A stretch of DNA of 64,000 nt from Enterobacter cloacae subsp. cloacae ATCC 13047 (GTDB lineage Bacteria; Pseudomonadota; Gammaproteobacteria; Enterobacterales; Enterobacteriaceae): NCBI RefSeq assembly GCF_000025565.1, contig NC_014121.1, positions 2,542,001 through 2,606,000 of the forward strand. The letters are read 5' to 3'. The notes beneath the pieces are model-generated. The model saw only the letters and a program-made list of their open reading frames with translations. It was not told the origin of the DNA and did not search any database. The position numbers were made by a program, and so were the translations under genes. This document shows positions 56,951 to 64,000 of the stretch, piece by piece. Position 1 is the stretch's first letter; each line of letters opens with the position of its first letter.

Positions 56951-59900
56951 ATGAAAAGAATGTTAATCAACGCAACTCAGCAAGAAGAGTTGCGTGTCGC
57001 CCTTGTGGATGGGCAGCGCCTGTACGATCTGGATATCGAAAGTCCTGGACACGAACAGAAAAAAGCGAACATTTACAAAGGTAAAATCACCCGCATTGAA
57101 CCAAGCCTTGAGGCTGCATTTGTTGATTACGGTGCTGAGCGTCATGGTTTCCTCCCTCTGAAAGAAATCGCCCGCGAATATTTCCCTGCTAACTACAACG
57201 CTCATGGCCGTCCGAATATCAAAGATGTTCTGCGTGAAGGTCAGGAAGTGATTGTTCAGATTGATAAAGAAGAGCGCGGCAACAAAGGTGCCGCACTGAC
57301 AACCTTTATCAGCCTGGCGGGAAGTTATCTGGTACTGATGCCAAACAACCCGCGTGCGGGTGGTATCTCTCGCCGTATCGAAGGCGATGACCGTACCGAA
57401 CTGAAAGAAGCGCTGGCCAGTCTTGAACTGCCGGATGGCATGGGTCTTATCGTGCGTACCGCCGGTGTGGGCAAATCTGCCGAAGCGCTGCAGTGGGACT
57501 TAAGCTTCCGTCTGAAGCACTGGGAAGCTATCCAGAAAGCAGCAGAAAGCCGCCCTGCTCCGTTCCTGATCCACCAGGAAAGTAACGTTATTGTACGTGC
57601 CTTCCGCGACTATCTGCGTCAGGATATCGGTGAAATTCTCATCGACAACCCGAAAGTGCTTGAGCTGGCTCGCCAGCACATCGCCGCACTGGGTCGTCCG
57701 GACTTCACCAGCAAAATCAAACTGTACACCGGTGAAATCCCACTTTTCAGCCACTATCAGATTGAATCCCAGATTGAGTCCGCCTTCCAGCGTGAAGTGC
57801 GTCTGCCATCCGGCGGTTCTATCGTTATCGATACCACAGAAGCGCTGACCGCTATCGACATCAACTCCGCACGTGCGACGCGCGGCGGCGATATCGAAGA
57901 GACCGCCTTCAACACCAACCTTGAAGCCGCTGATGAAATCGCCCGCCAGCTCCGCCTGCGCGACCTGGGTGGTCTGATTGTTATCGACTTTATCGACATG
58001 ACCCCTGTTCGTCACCAGCGTGCGGTTGAAAACCGTCTGCGCGAAGCGGTGCGCCAGGATCGTGCGCGTATCCAGATTAGCCATATTTCACGCTTCGGCC
58101 TGCTGGAGATGTCCCGCCAGCGCCTGAGCCCGTCTCTGGGCGAATCCAGCCATCACGTTTGCCCGCGCTGCTCCGGTACCGGGACCGTTCGTGATAACGA
58201 ATCTCTGTCTCTCTCTATTCTGCGTCTGATTGAAGAAGAAGCGCTGAAAGAGAACACCAAAGAGGTTCACGCCATTGTTCCGGTGCCAATTGCCTCCTAC
58301 CTGCTGAACGAAAAACGTGCCGCAGTGAGTGCCATTGAAGCGCGCCAGGGCGGCGTTCGCTGCATCATCGTGCCAAACGACCAGATGGAAACGCCGCACT
58401 ATCACGTGCTGCGTGTCCGTAAAGGCGAAGAGACCAGCACACTCAGCTACCTGCTGCCGAAGCTGCATGAAGAAGAGATGGCGCTGCCATCTGATGAAGA
58501 GCCAGCCGAGCGTAAACTGCCAGAGCAGCCTGCATTAGCGACCTTCATCATGCCGGAAGCTCCGCCAGAAAGTGCCCTGGAAAAACCAGCGGCTAAACCT
58601 GCGGCACAAAAACCGGCAGTGGCGGCAAAAGCCGAGCCAGCACAACCGGGTCTGCTGAGCCGTTTCTTTGGCGCGCTGAAGAAAATGTTCGCAGGTGAAG
58701 AAGTTCAGCCAGAGCAGCCGAAAGAAGAACCTAAAGCGGCTAAACCTGAGCGTCAGCAGGACCGTCGTAAGCGTCAGAACAACCGCCGCGATCGTAATGA
58801 CCGCAGCGACCGTAACGAGCGTCGTGACAACCGTTCGGACAACAATGAAGGCCGTGAGCAACGCGAAGACAACCGTCGCAACCGTCGCGAGAAACAACAG
58901 CAGAACGTTGAAGATCGTGAAATTCGCCAGCAGGCGGGCGATGAGTCCGAGAAGAGCAAACAGCGCGACGAGCAGCAGCCTCGCCGTGAGCGTAACCGTC
59001 GCCGTAACGACGAAAAACGCCAGGCGCAGCAGGACGTTAAAAACCTGAATCGCGAAGAGCCTGCTGAGCAGCAGGAGACCGAGCAGGAAGAACGTACTCA
59101 GGTTATGCCACGTCGTAAGCAGCGCCAGCTGTCTCAGAAAGTGCGCGTCGGTGCTGTTCAGGCAGAAGAAACCGCAGCTGTCGCAGCCGAAGTGACAGAA
59201 ACCACAACGGGCACGCAGGTTGCGAAAGTTGACCTCCCGGCCGTCGTGGAAAATCAGGTAGAGCAGGATGAAAACGGTGAAAACCGTGACAACGCGGGTA
59301 TGCCGCGTCGCTCGCGCCGTTCTCCGCGTCATCTGCGCGTGAGCGGTCAGCGTCGTCGTCGCTACCGTGACGAGCGTTACCCAACGCAGTCCCCAATGCC
59401 AATGACCGTGGCGTGCGCGTCACCTGAAATGGCATCCGGTAAAGTCTGGATCCGCTACCCTGTTGCTCGCCCGAAACAGGCTGTTGAAGAACAGGCAGTG
59501 ACCGAAGAGGTGATTGCACCAGCACCAGCAGCAGCGGTAGAAGAGGTTGTAACGGAAGCGGCAAACGTGGTTGAACCACAGGTTGTTGAAACTGAAGCAC
59601 CTCACGCTGTGGACGTCGAAACCACCCATCCAGAAGTGATTGCCGCGCCGGTTGATGCCGCGCCGCAGCTTATTGCCGAAGAAGATGCCGTGGTGGCTGA
59701 AGAAGTCGCTGAAGAGGCTGAACCTGTAGCCGCAGTGGAAGAAACCGCTGAAACCATCGTTGAAACCACGACCGAAGAGGTTGTGCAGGACGTTGAGATT
59801 CAGGTTGAACCTGTTGTTGAAGAAGCGAAAGCGCCGGAAGTGAAACCCGAGCCGGTGAAGGTTGCCGTCGCGCCTGCGCACGTTGCCACAGCACCGATGA

Positions 59901-60055
59901 CTCGCGCCCCTGCGCCTGAGTATGTGCCTGAAGCACCGCGTCACAGCGACTGGGTTCGCCCGGAGTTCAACTTCGAAGGTAAAGGTGCTGCCGGTGGTCA
60001 CAGTGCTACGCACAAGGCTACTGCACCAGCAACCCGTCCGCAGTCAGTTGAATAA
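56951..60055 (+). CDS. rne: Ribonuclease E
   Basis: Essential membrane-associated endoribonuclease and degradosome scaffold for mRNA decay and rRNA/tRNA processing. It has 1034 residues (E. coli 1061; the disordered tail varies). The S1 domain is about 36-125. Catalytic Asp303 is in [14 protein letters not shown] and Asp346 in VIDFIDM; the Zn-link cysteines are in [11 protein letters not shown] (about 404-407). A membrane-binding amphipathic helix [15 protein letters not shown] is near 565-580, followed by Arg-rich RNA-binding tracts, the enolase-binding [19 protein letters not shown], a Glu/Val/Ala-rich segment, and the PNPase-binding C-terminus. Confidence 0.98.
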   Translation: MKRMLINATQQEELRVALVDGQRLYDLDIESPGHEQKKANIYKGKITRIEPSLEAAFVDYGAERHGFLPLKEIAREYFPANYNAHGRPNIKDVLREGQEVIVQIDKEERGNKGAALTTFISLAGSYLVLMPNNPRAGGISRRIEGDDRTELKEALASLELPDGMGLIVRTAGVGKSAEALQWDLSFRLKHWEAIQKAAESRPAPFLIHQESNVIVRAFRDYLRQDIGEILIDNPKVLELARQHIAALGRPDFTSKIKLYTGEIPLFSHYQIESQIESAFQREVRLPSGGSIVIDTTEALTAIDINSARATRGGDIEETAFNTNLEAADEIARQLRLRDLGGLIVIDFIDMTPVRHQRAVENRLREAVRQDRARIQISHISRFGLLEMSRQRLSPSLGESSHHVCPRCSGTGTVRDNESLSLSILRLIEEEALKENTKEVHAIVPVPIASYLLNEKRAAVSAIEARQGGVRCIIVPNDQMETPHYHVLRVRKGEETSTLSYLLPKLHEEEMALPSDEEPAERKLPEQPALATFIMPEAPPESALEKPAAKPAAQKPAVAAKAEPAQPGLLSRFFGALKKMFAGEEVQPEQPKEEPKAAKPERQQDRRKRQNNRRDRNDRSDRNERRDNRSDNNEGREQREDNRRNRREKQQQNVEDREIRQQAGDESEKSKQRDEQQPRRERNRRRNDEKRQAQQDVKNLNREEPAEQQETEQEERTQVMPRRKQRQLSQKVRVGAVQAEETAAVAAEVTETTTGTQVAKVDLPAVVENQVEQDENGENRDNAGMPRRSRRSPRHLRVSGQRRRRYRDERYPTQSPMPMTVACASPEMASGKVWIRYPVARPKQAVEEQAVTEEVIAPAPAAAVEEVVTEAANVVEPQVVETEAPHAVDVETTHPEVIAAPVDAAPQLIAEEDAVVAEEVAEEAEPVAAVEETAETIVETTTEEVVQDVEIQVEPVVEEAKAPEVKPEPVKVAVAPAHVATAPMTRAPAPEYVPEAPRHSDWVRPEFNFEGKGAAGGHSATHKATAPATRPQSVE

Positions 60056-60069
60056 CACACGCTAAGTGT

Positions 60070-60098
60070 GAAAGCCGACCTTCGGGTCGGCTTTTTTA
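60070..60098 (+). terminator. rne terminator
   Basis: AAGCCGACC-TTC-GGGTCGGCTT followed by TTTTT. It overlaps the end of the convergent LysR gene. Confidence 0.9.
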
Positions 60099-61037
60099 TG
60101 GCTGCTGTAGCGGCTTTCTCATTCCAGTGACCTCCGGCATGATCTGCCGCATCAACTCCAGAAAACGCCGCAAGCGCGCCGGATAGTAACGGGACCAGGG
60201 GTAAACCAGATGCACCGGTAACGCCGCCGGCTGCCACTCGGGAAGTAAATGCACCAGCCGCCCTTCCCGAATATCCTCCTGCACTGTCCAGCTTGATACC
60301 ACCGCCACGCCAAGCCCGGTGAGAGCCGTATTACGTGCGACATACAGACTGTCGGTACTGAGGCGGGGAGTAATCGCCACGCGCGCGGTGGCTGGCGAGG
60401 CATCGTGAAAAAGCTCCACATGGCGCTGGTAGAAAGAGCTGATGGCTATCCAGGGAAGCTGCTGCAAATCTTCCGGGGTGTTAACCGCCGGAAAACGGGC
60501 CAGCAATGCCGGAGAAGCCACCACTGAGCGCGGCACCTCAGCCAGCAGCACGGACACGGTCGCCGGGTCAACCTCGACGCCCACCCGAATCGCACAGTCA
60601 AGGTTGTCGCCGAGGAAGTCAGCCGACCGGTCGTTGAGCATCCACTCAATAGAAAGCTGCGGATAACGCTGCAGAAATTCGGTTAACGGTTTCAGGAGCT
60701 GATCCTGACCAAACGCGTGCGGGGCGCGTACCCGCAGGACGCCTACCGGTTCGTCTTCTGTCTGCCCTACCTCATCTTCCAGTGCCAGCCAGCTGTCAAT
60801 CACCCGACGGGCGTGCTGATAGCAGCGCTCGCCGTCATCCGTCAGACGCGTCGTGTGGGTAGTGCGCAATATCAGGCGCACACCGAGCATCGTCTCAAGC
60901 GACTGCAACCGTCGGCTCACCGTGGCCTGGGTGGTTGCCAGCTGCCGTGCCGCCGCAGAGAGGGATCCGGCCTCAACAATACGAACAAACGTGCGCATTA
61001 ACTCCACCCTGTCTATACGCTCAATTCTTTTAATCAT
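60096..61037 (-). CDS. LysR-family transcriptional regulator
   Basis: A 313-residue regulator. The N-terminal winged helix-turn-helix (about 12-70) reads MRTFVRIVEAGSLSAAARQL followed by ATTQATVSRRLQSLETMLG. The effector domain (about 100-300) belongs to the CrgA/PBP2 type. It is divergent from an MFS exporter gene with about 106 bases between them, the usual layout for a LysR regulator and its target. Neither gene is at this position in K-12, where flgL is next to rne. The effector is unknown. Confidence 0.88.
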   Translation of the reverse strand: MIKRIERIDRVELMRTFVRIVEAGSLSAAARQLATTQATVSRRLQSLETMLGVRLILRTTHTTRLTDDGERCYQHARRVIDSWLALEDEVGQTEDEPVGVLRVRAPHAFGQDQLLKPLTEFLQRYPQLSIEWMLNDRSADFLGDNLDCAIRVGVEVDPATVSVLLAEVPRSVVASPALLARFPAVNTPEDLQQLPWIAISSFYQRHVELFHDASPATARVAITPRLSTDSLYVARNTALTGLGVAVVSSWTVQEDIREGRLVHLLPEWQPAALPVHLVYPWSRYYPARLRRFLELMRQIMPEVTGMRKPLQQP

Positions 61038-61046
61038 CTCTTTGCC

Positions 61047-61063
61047 TATACGCTAAACGTATA
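61047..61063. promoter_or_regulatory. Palindromic operator in the LysR-MFS intergenic region
   Basis: TATACG-CTAAA-CGTATA is a perfect 6-base inverted repeat that fits the T-N11-A LysR-type pattern. A second CTATACGCT lies about 33 bases away, at the start of the LysR gene. Confidence 0.65.
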
Positions 61064-61143
61064 AGCGTTTTACCACCGGGCCCGCTACCGCTGCAAGGCA
61101 TGCTGATAAAAAATAGCCACACACGATGAATGAGGAACATCTT

Positions 61144-62358
61144 ATGAACACAACATCCGCCGCCCATGCCGTAAGCCGCTGGGTCATCTTAATGCTGGCG
61201 CTCGGTGCGGGCTTCAGTGTGGCATCCATCTATTATGCTCAGCCTCTGCTGCCGCTGATGGGCGCTGACCTGCATCTGAGTATTGAAGGAATGGGCATGG
61301 TCCCGACGCTTACCCAGGCAGGATATGCTCTGGGAATCCTGTTCCTGCTGCCGCTCGGCGACCGCCACGACCGCAGAACACTGATCCTGATAAAAAGTGC
61401 AGCCCTGGCGCTATTTCTGCTTGGCTGTAGCCTGACCGGACAGATCCACTCCCTGCTGCTGGCAAGTCTGCTTATTGGCATGGCCGCCACCATGGCGCAG
61501 GATATCGTCCCTGCCGCGGCAATCCTTGCACCGGAAGGCAAACAGGGGAAAACCGTCGGTACGGTGATGACCGGCCTGTTGCTGGGTATTCTGCTCTCCC
61601 GAACCGTCAGCGGCGTGGTGGGTGAAGCTTTTGGCTGGCGCGTCATGTACCAGCTGGCCGCCGCAAGCATTGCGTTTATCGGCGTTGTGATGTGGGCCGT
61701 ACTCCCGCGGTTTGCCATCCACTCCACCCTGAGCTATCCGGCGCTGCTGCGTTCTATGGAACACCTGTGGCGTCGTTATCCGGCTCTGCGCCGCGCGGCG
61801 CTGGCTCAGGGTTTTCTGTCGATTGCCTTTAGCGCCTTCTGGTCCACGCTGGCAGTGATGCTGCTGGAACGTTATCACTTAGGAAGTGCGGTCGCGGGGG
61901 GATTTGGTATTGCGGGTGCTGCAGGTGCGTTAGCCGCCCCTCTGGCGGGAGGTCTGGCCGATAAGCTGGGCGCCGGAAAAGTCACGCAACTCGGTGCGCT
62001 TCTCGTGACCGTCTCATTTGCCCTGATGTTCCTGATGCCCGCGCTGGGCCTTCATGGACAGCTCATCCTGATTGCCCTCTCCGCCGTCGGGTTCGATCTG
62101 GGTCTGCAGTCAAGCCTGGTGGCGCATCAGAATCTGGTGTATAGCCTTGAGCCGCAGGCCCGTGGACGCCTGAACGCCCTGCTCTTTACGGTAATCTTCA
62201 TCGGCATGGCACTGGGCTCTGCGCTGGGCAGTAATATCTATACGCTGGCGGGATGGACCGGGGTGGTCGCGCTTGCGACGGTATGCGGCGTCATTGCGCT
62301 GGTCATTCGCCTGATTGAGAGCGCTCGCGTCAGCGCCGTGCAGGCAGACATCGCCTAA
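61144..62358 (+). CDS. MFS transporter, probable drug/metabolite exporter
   Basis: An inner-membrane major facilitator of 404 residues with about 12 hydrophobic segments in two halves. The loop 2-3 signature reads LPLGDRHDRRTLI (about 78-90), with a weaker repeat LAGGLADKLGAGK in the second half. Features such as YYAQPLLPLMGADL near the start suggest the sugar-efflux/arabinose-exporter-like or multidrug group, but the substrate cannot be predicted. I chose ATG 61144, which has a TGAGGAA site at 61131-61137; an ATG six codons earlier lacks a good site. It is probably controlled by the divergent LysR protein. Confidence 0.85.
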   Translation: MNTTSAAHAVSRWVILMLALGAGFSVASIYYAQPLLPLMGADLHLSIEGMGMVPTLTQAGYALGILFLLPLGDRHDRRTLILIKSAALALFLLGCSLTGQIHSLLLASLLIGMAATMAQDIVPAAAILAPEGKQGKTVGTVMTGLLLGILLSRTVSGVVGEAFGWRVMYQLAAASIAFIGVVMWAVLPRFAIHSTLSYPALLRSMEHLWRRYPALRRAALAQGFLSIAFSAFWSTLAVMLLERYHLGSAVAGGFGIAGAAGALAAPLAGGLADKLGAGKVTQLGALLVTVSFALMFLMPALGLHGQLILIALSAVGFDLGLQSSLVAHQNLVYSLEPQARGRLNALLFTVIFIGMALGSALGSNIYTLAGWTGVVALATVCGVIALVIRLIESARVSAVQADIA

Positions 62359-62388
62359 AAAAAATGCCCAATCCAGACGGATTGGGCA
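62356..62388 (-). terminator. flgL terminator
   Basis: Minus strand: GCCCAATCC-GTCT-GGATTGGGC followed by ATTTTTTTT. It lies at the end of the convergent MFS gene. Confidence 0.85.
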
Positions 62389-62434
62389 GTCAAAACATGC
62401 CCAGTTTCAAGACATGTTCTAAGAGGTAAAGATG

Positions 62435-63388
62435 TTATTTGTTCAACTGGAACAGCGACATACCCTGCATATCGCTAAACGCTTTATAGGACGCCTGCAA
62501 GGCAGCCTGCTGCATAATGTAAGAAGAAATGGCACTGTTCCAGTCAACATCGACCAAATCGCTCATCTGCTGAGTCTGCCCCAGCGCACGGTCATCGCCC
62601 AGGTTATCGAGTTTTTCCAGTTCGTTCATCTTGGTACCCACATCCGCCACGACGGTAAGGACATTGTTCTGGGTATTGGTGATGCCGATCTGTGCATCAG
62701 AAATCGCTTTGTTCTGCACTTCCGCCGCCGCAGAGTCGTTATCAACAGGAACCTTGAGCGCGGAAATCGCCGAGTCGAGGATCTTGAACATATTCGTCTC
62801 GCCATAACCGCCGCCAGGCAGTTCTTTGGCGTTACTGGTAATACTTTCGAAGATCTGCTGACCAGTGTGGCTAATCACCATATTACGGGCGGTATCAACC
62901 TGCTGAGAGATGGCCTGAGTTCCCCCGTTGTAATCACCGGTAACGGAATCAAACGGTGGCGCTTCGGTCTTATAGCCAGCAAAAATATACCGACCATTAC
63001 CATCCGCTGAGTTTGCCAGGTTCATCAGCTGATCGCGGATACCCTGCAAGTCACTCGCCAGTGACAGACGATCGTCATCACTTAACGTGCCATTTCCTGC
63101 GTTAACGAGTTTCTCTTTCGCACTGGTAATTGCCGCGTTAACCTGGCTCAGCACGTTATCTTCCAGAGAGACTTTTTGCGTGGCGAATGTTCTCGCCAGG
63201 GCAAACTGGCTATTCTGGGATTGAGATTGTGACAACACAACCGCCTGCGACGCCGCAATAGGATCGTCCGACGGACGGTTAACACGCTTACCGGTGGACA
63301 TTTGTTCACCGTAGCTCAGCCACTTACTCTGGGAATCGGTGATTCCCCGCATGTTCTGGTCGTACATCATCTGGGTGCTAATACGCAT
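62435..63388 (-). CDS. flgL: Flagellar hook-filament junction protein FlgL (HAP3)
   Basis: Structural protein that joins the hook-associated FlgK ring to the flagellin filament; exported by the flagellar secretion system. It has 317 residues, as in E. coli. The flagellin-like N-terminus (MRISTQMMYDQNMRGITDSQ, then SGEQMSTGKR-type ..YGEQMSTGKRVNRPSDDP) and the C-terminus ending YKAFSDMQGMSLFQLNK form the coiled-coil core. It lies 14 bases after flgK. Confidence 0.97.
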   Translation of the reverse strand: MRISTQMMYDQNMRGITDSQSKWLSYGEQMSTGKRVNRPSDDPIAASQAVVLSQSQSQNSQFALARTFATQKVSLEDNVLSQVNAAITSAKEKLVNAGNGTLSDDDRLSLASDLQGIRDQLMNLANSADGNGRYIFAGYKTEAPPFDSVTGDYNGGTQAISQQVDTARNMVISHTGQQIFESITSNAKELPGGGYGETNMFKILDSAISALKVPVDNDSAAAEVQNKAISDAQIGITNTQNNVLTVVADVGTKMNELEKLDNLGDDRALGQTQQMSDLVDVDWNSAISSYIMQQAALQASYKAFSDMQGMSLFQLNK

Positions 63389-63402
63389 TTTTCACCTCAG
63401 CC

Positions 63403-64000
63403 TTAGCGAATATTGATAATTGCATCAAAAAGCGTGCTGGCAGTTTGTAAAACCTGCGCATTGGCAAGGTAATACTGCTGATAGCGCTGCAGGTTGCCAT
63501 ACTCTTCGTCGAGGTTTACCCCAGAGATGGACTGCTGCTGCTTAGTCAGTTGCGTCGCCACATTCGCTTTCGTTTCGCTGCTGGTTTTCAGCGCGGCGGT
63601 TGAGCTGCCGACCGTACTGACAAGGGAAGCATAGGCATCGTTGAAAGTCTTATTGCCGCCAACAACCTTACTGTTTTGCAGATCGAGCAGTTTTTGGCCA
63701 TTGCGGTTGTCGCTCTCGCCGCCGTTGCTTGCGGATGCCATAGCCAGTTTGGACTCATCTTTGAACTTGAGCTCCATATTGACGATGACATCAGAAACAG
63801 GCTTGACGATGAAACTGTCTTTGGCGTTCGCGCTACCGGTCACGTTGACGCTCAGGCCATCAAAGGAGAGATTGCCACTTGCGTCCGGGGCCATGGTGAA
63901 GCTGGTTTTATCCGAACGGGTGATAGTCCAGTCGGTGCCGTTAAACTGCAGCTTATAATCGGTGGCCTGCACTTTGGTGCTGTCTGCCACAGTGGCCGTC
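63403..64000 (-). CDS. flgK: Flagellar hook-associated protein FlgK (5' part beyond right edge)
   Basis: C-terminal ~198 residues of HAP1, the first hook-filament junction protein. The visible part ends with the conserved C-terminal helix SGVNLDEEYGNLQRYQQYYL followed by ANAQVLQTASTLFDAIINIR, typical of FlgK. The frame remains open to the right edge, so the start codon lies outside the window. It is upstream of flgL in the same transcription unit. Confidence 0.96.
   Translation of the reverse strand, partial: TATVADSTKVQATDYKLQFNGTDWTITRSDKTSFTMAPDASGNLSFDGLSVNVTGSANAKDSFIVKPVSDVIVNMELKFKDESKLAMASASNGGESDNRNGQKLLDLQNSKVVGGNKTFNDAYASLVSTVGSSTAALKTSSETKANVATQLTKQQQSISGVNLDEEYGNLQRYQQYYLANAQVLQTASTLFDAIINIR

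Noticed and set aside
58535..59332. Long minus-strand open frame inside rne
   Set aside because: It is the antisense shadow of the GC-biased Arg/Glu-rich rne tail; its Leu/Thr/Phe-rich translation matches no family and it lacks a ribosome site.

Overview
The window is chromosomal DNA from a member of the Enterobacteriaceae, most likely Enterobacter or a close relative such as Lelliottia or Leclercia. Most proteins are near-identical to Escherichia coli K-12 proteins. Gene order from icd (3.5 kb) to flgK (right edge) follows the K-12 flgK-to-icd block, in reverse. The departures from K-12 are a BCCT transporter with an orphan response regulator at the left, an IS110-family element between pepT and potA, a REP/RAYT locus beside pepT, an EAL-HDOD gene between potD and cobB, and a LysR/MFS pair between rne and flgL. 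The genus is inferred from protein similarity recalled from memory; no search was run.

Layout. 0-3.4 kb: partial DUF1304 membrane protein, BCCT choline/betaine-type transporter, FixJ-like regulator. 3.5-12.7 kb: icd; rluE, nudJ, mnmA, hflD, purB (RNA modification and purine synthesis); phoPQ with its PhoP box; roxA. 12.7-16 kb: REP sequences, a decayed REP-associated transposase, pepT, and an IS1111-type IS110 element with a long non-coding 3' end. 16-19.8 kb: potABCD polyamine importer. 19.9-26.3 kb: EAL-HDOD protein, cobB, nagK, lolCDE. 26.5-32.3 kb: ycfT, mfd, ldtC. 32.4-39.7 kb: bhsA, comR, ycfJ, ndh, then ycfP, nagZ, thiK, lpoB, ycfL, hinT. 40-43.9 kb: fhuE and ptsG with a conserved leader (SgrS site, Mlc and CRP operators). 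44-54.6 kb: one long minus-strand cluster yceD-rpmF-plsX-fabHDG-acpP-fabF-pabC-mltG-tmk-holB-tatD, joining fatty-acid synthesis to ribosome, folate, cell-wall and replication functions. 54.7-60.1 kb: yceF, rluC, rne with a long leader. 60.1-62.4 kb: LysR/MFS pair. 62.4-64 kb: flgL and the 3' end of flgK.

I found no prophage, CRISPR array, tRNA, rRNA or defence island. The points most worth checking are: a one-base deletion that removes the last ~20 residues of purB; an apparent one-base deletion in the potA start region; the IS1111 element and its probable guide (seek/bridge) RNA; a RAYT gene whose 5' end is replaced exactly by a REP sequence; and a response regulator with Glu in place of the phospho-accepting Asp. 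Both single-base changes lie beside homopolymer runs, so assembly error must be excluded first.
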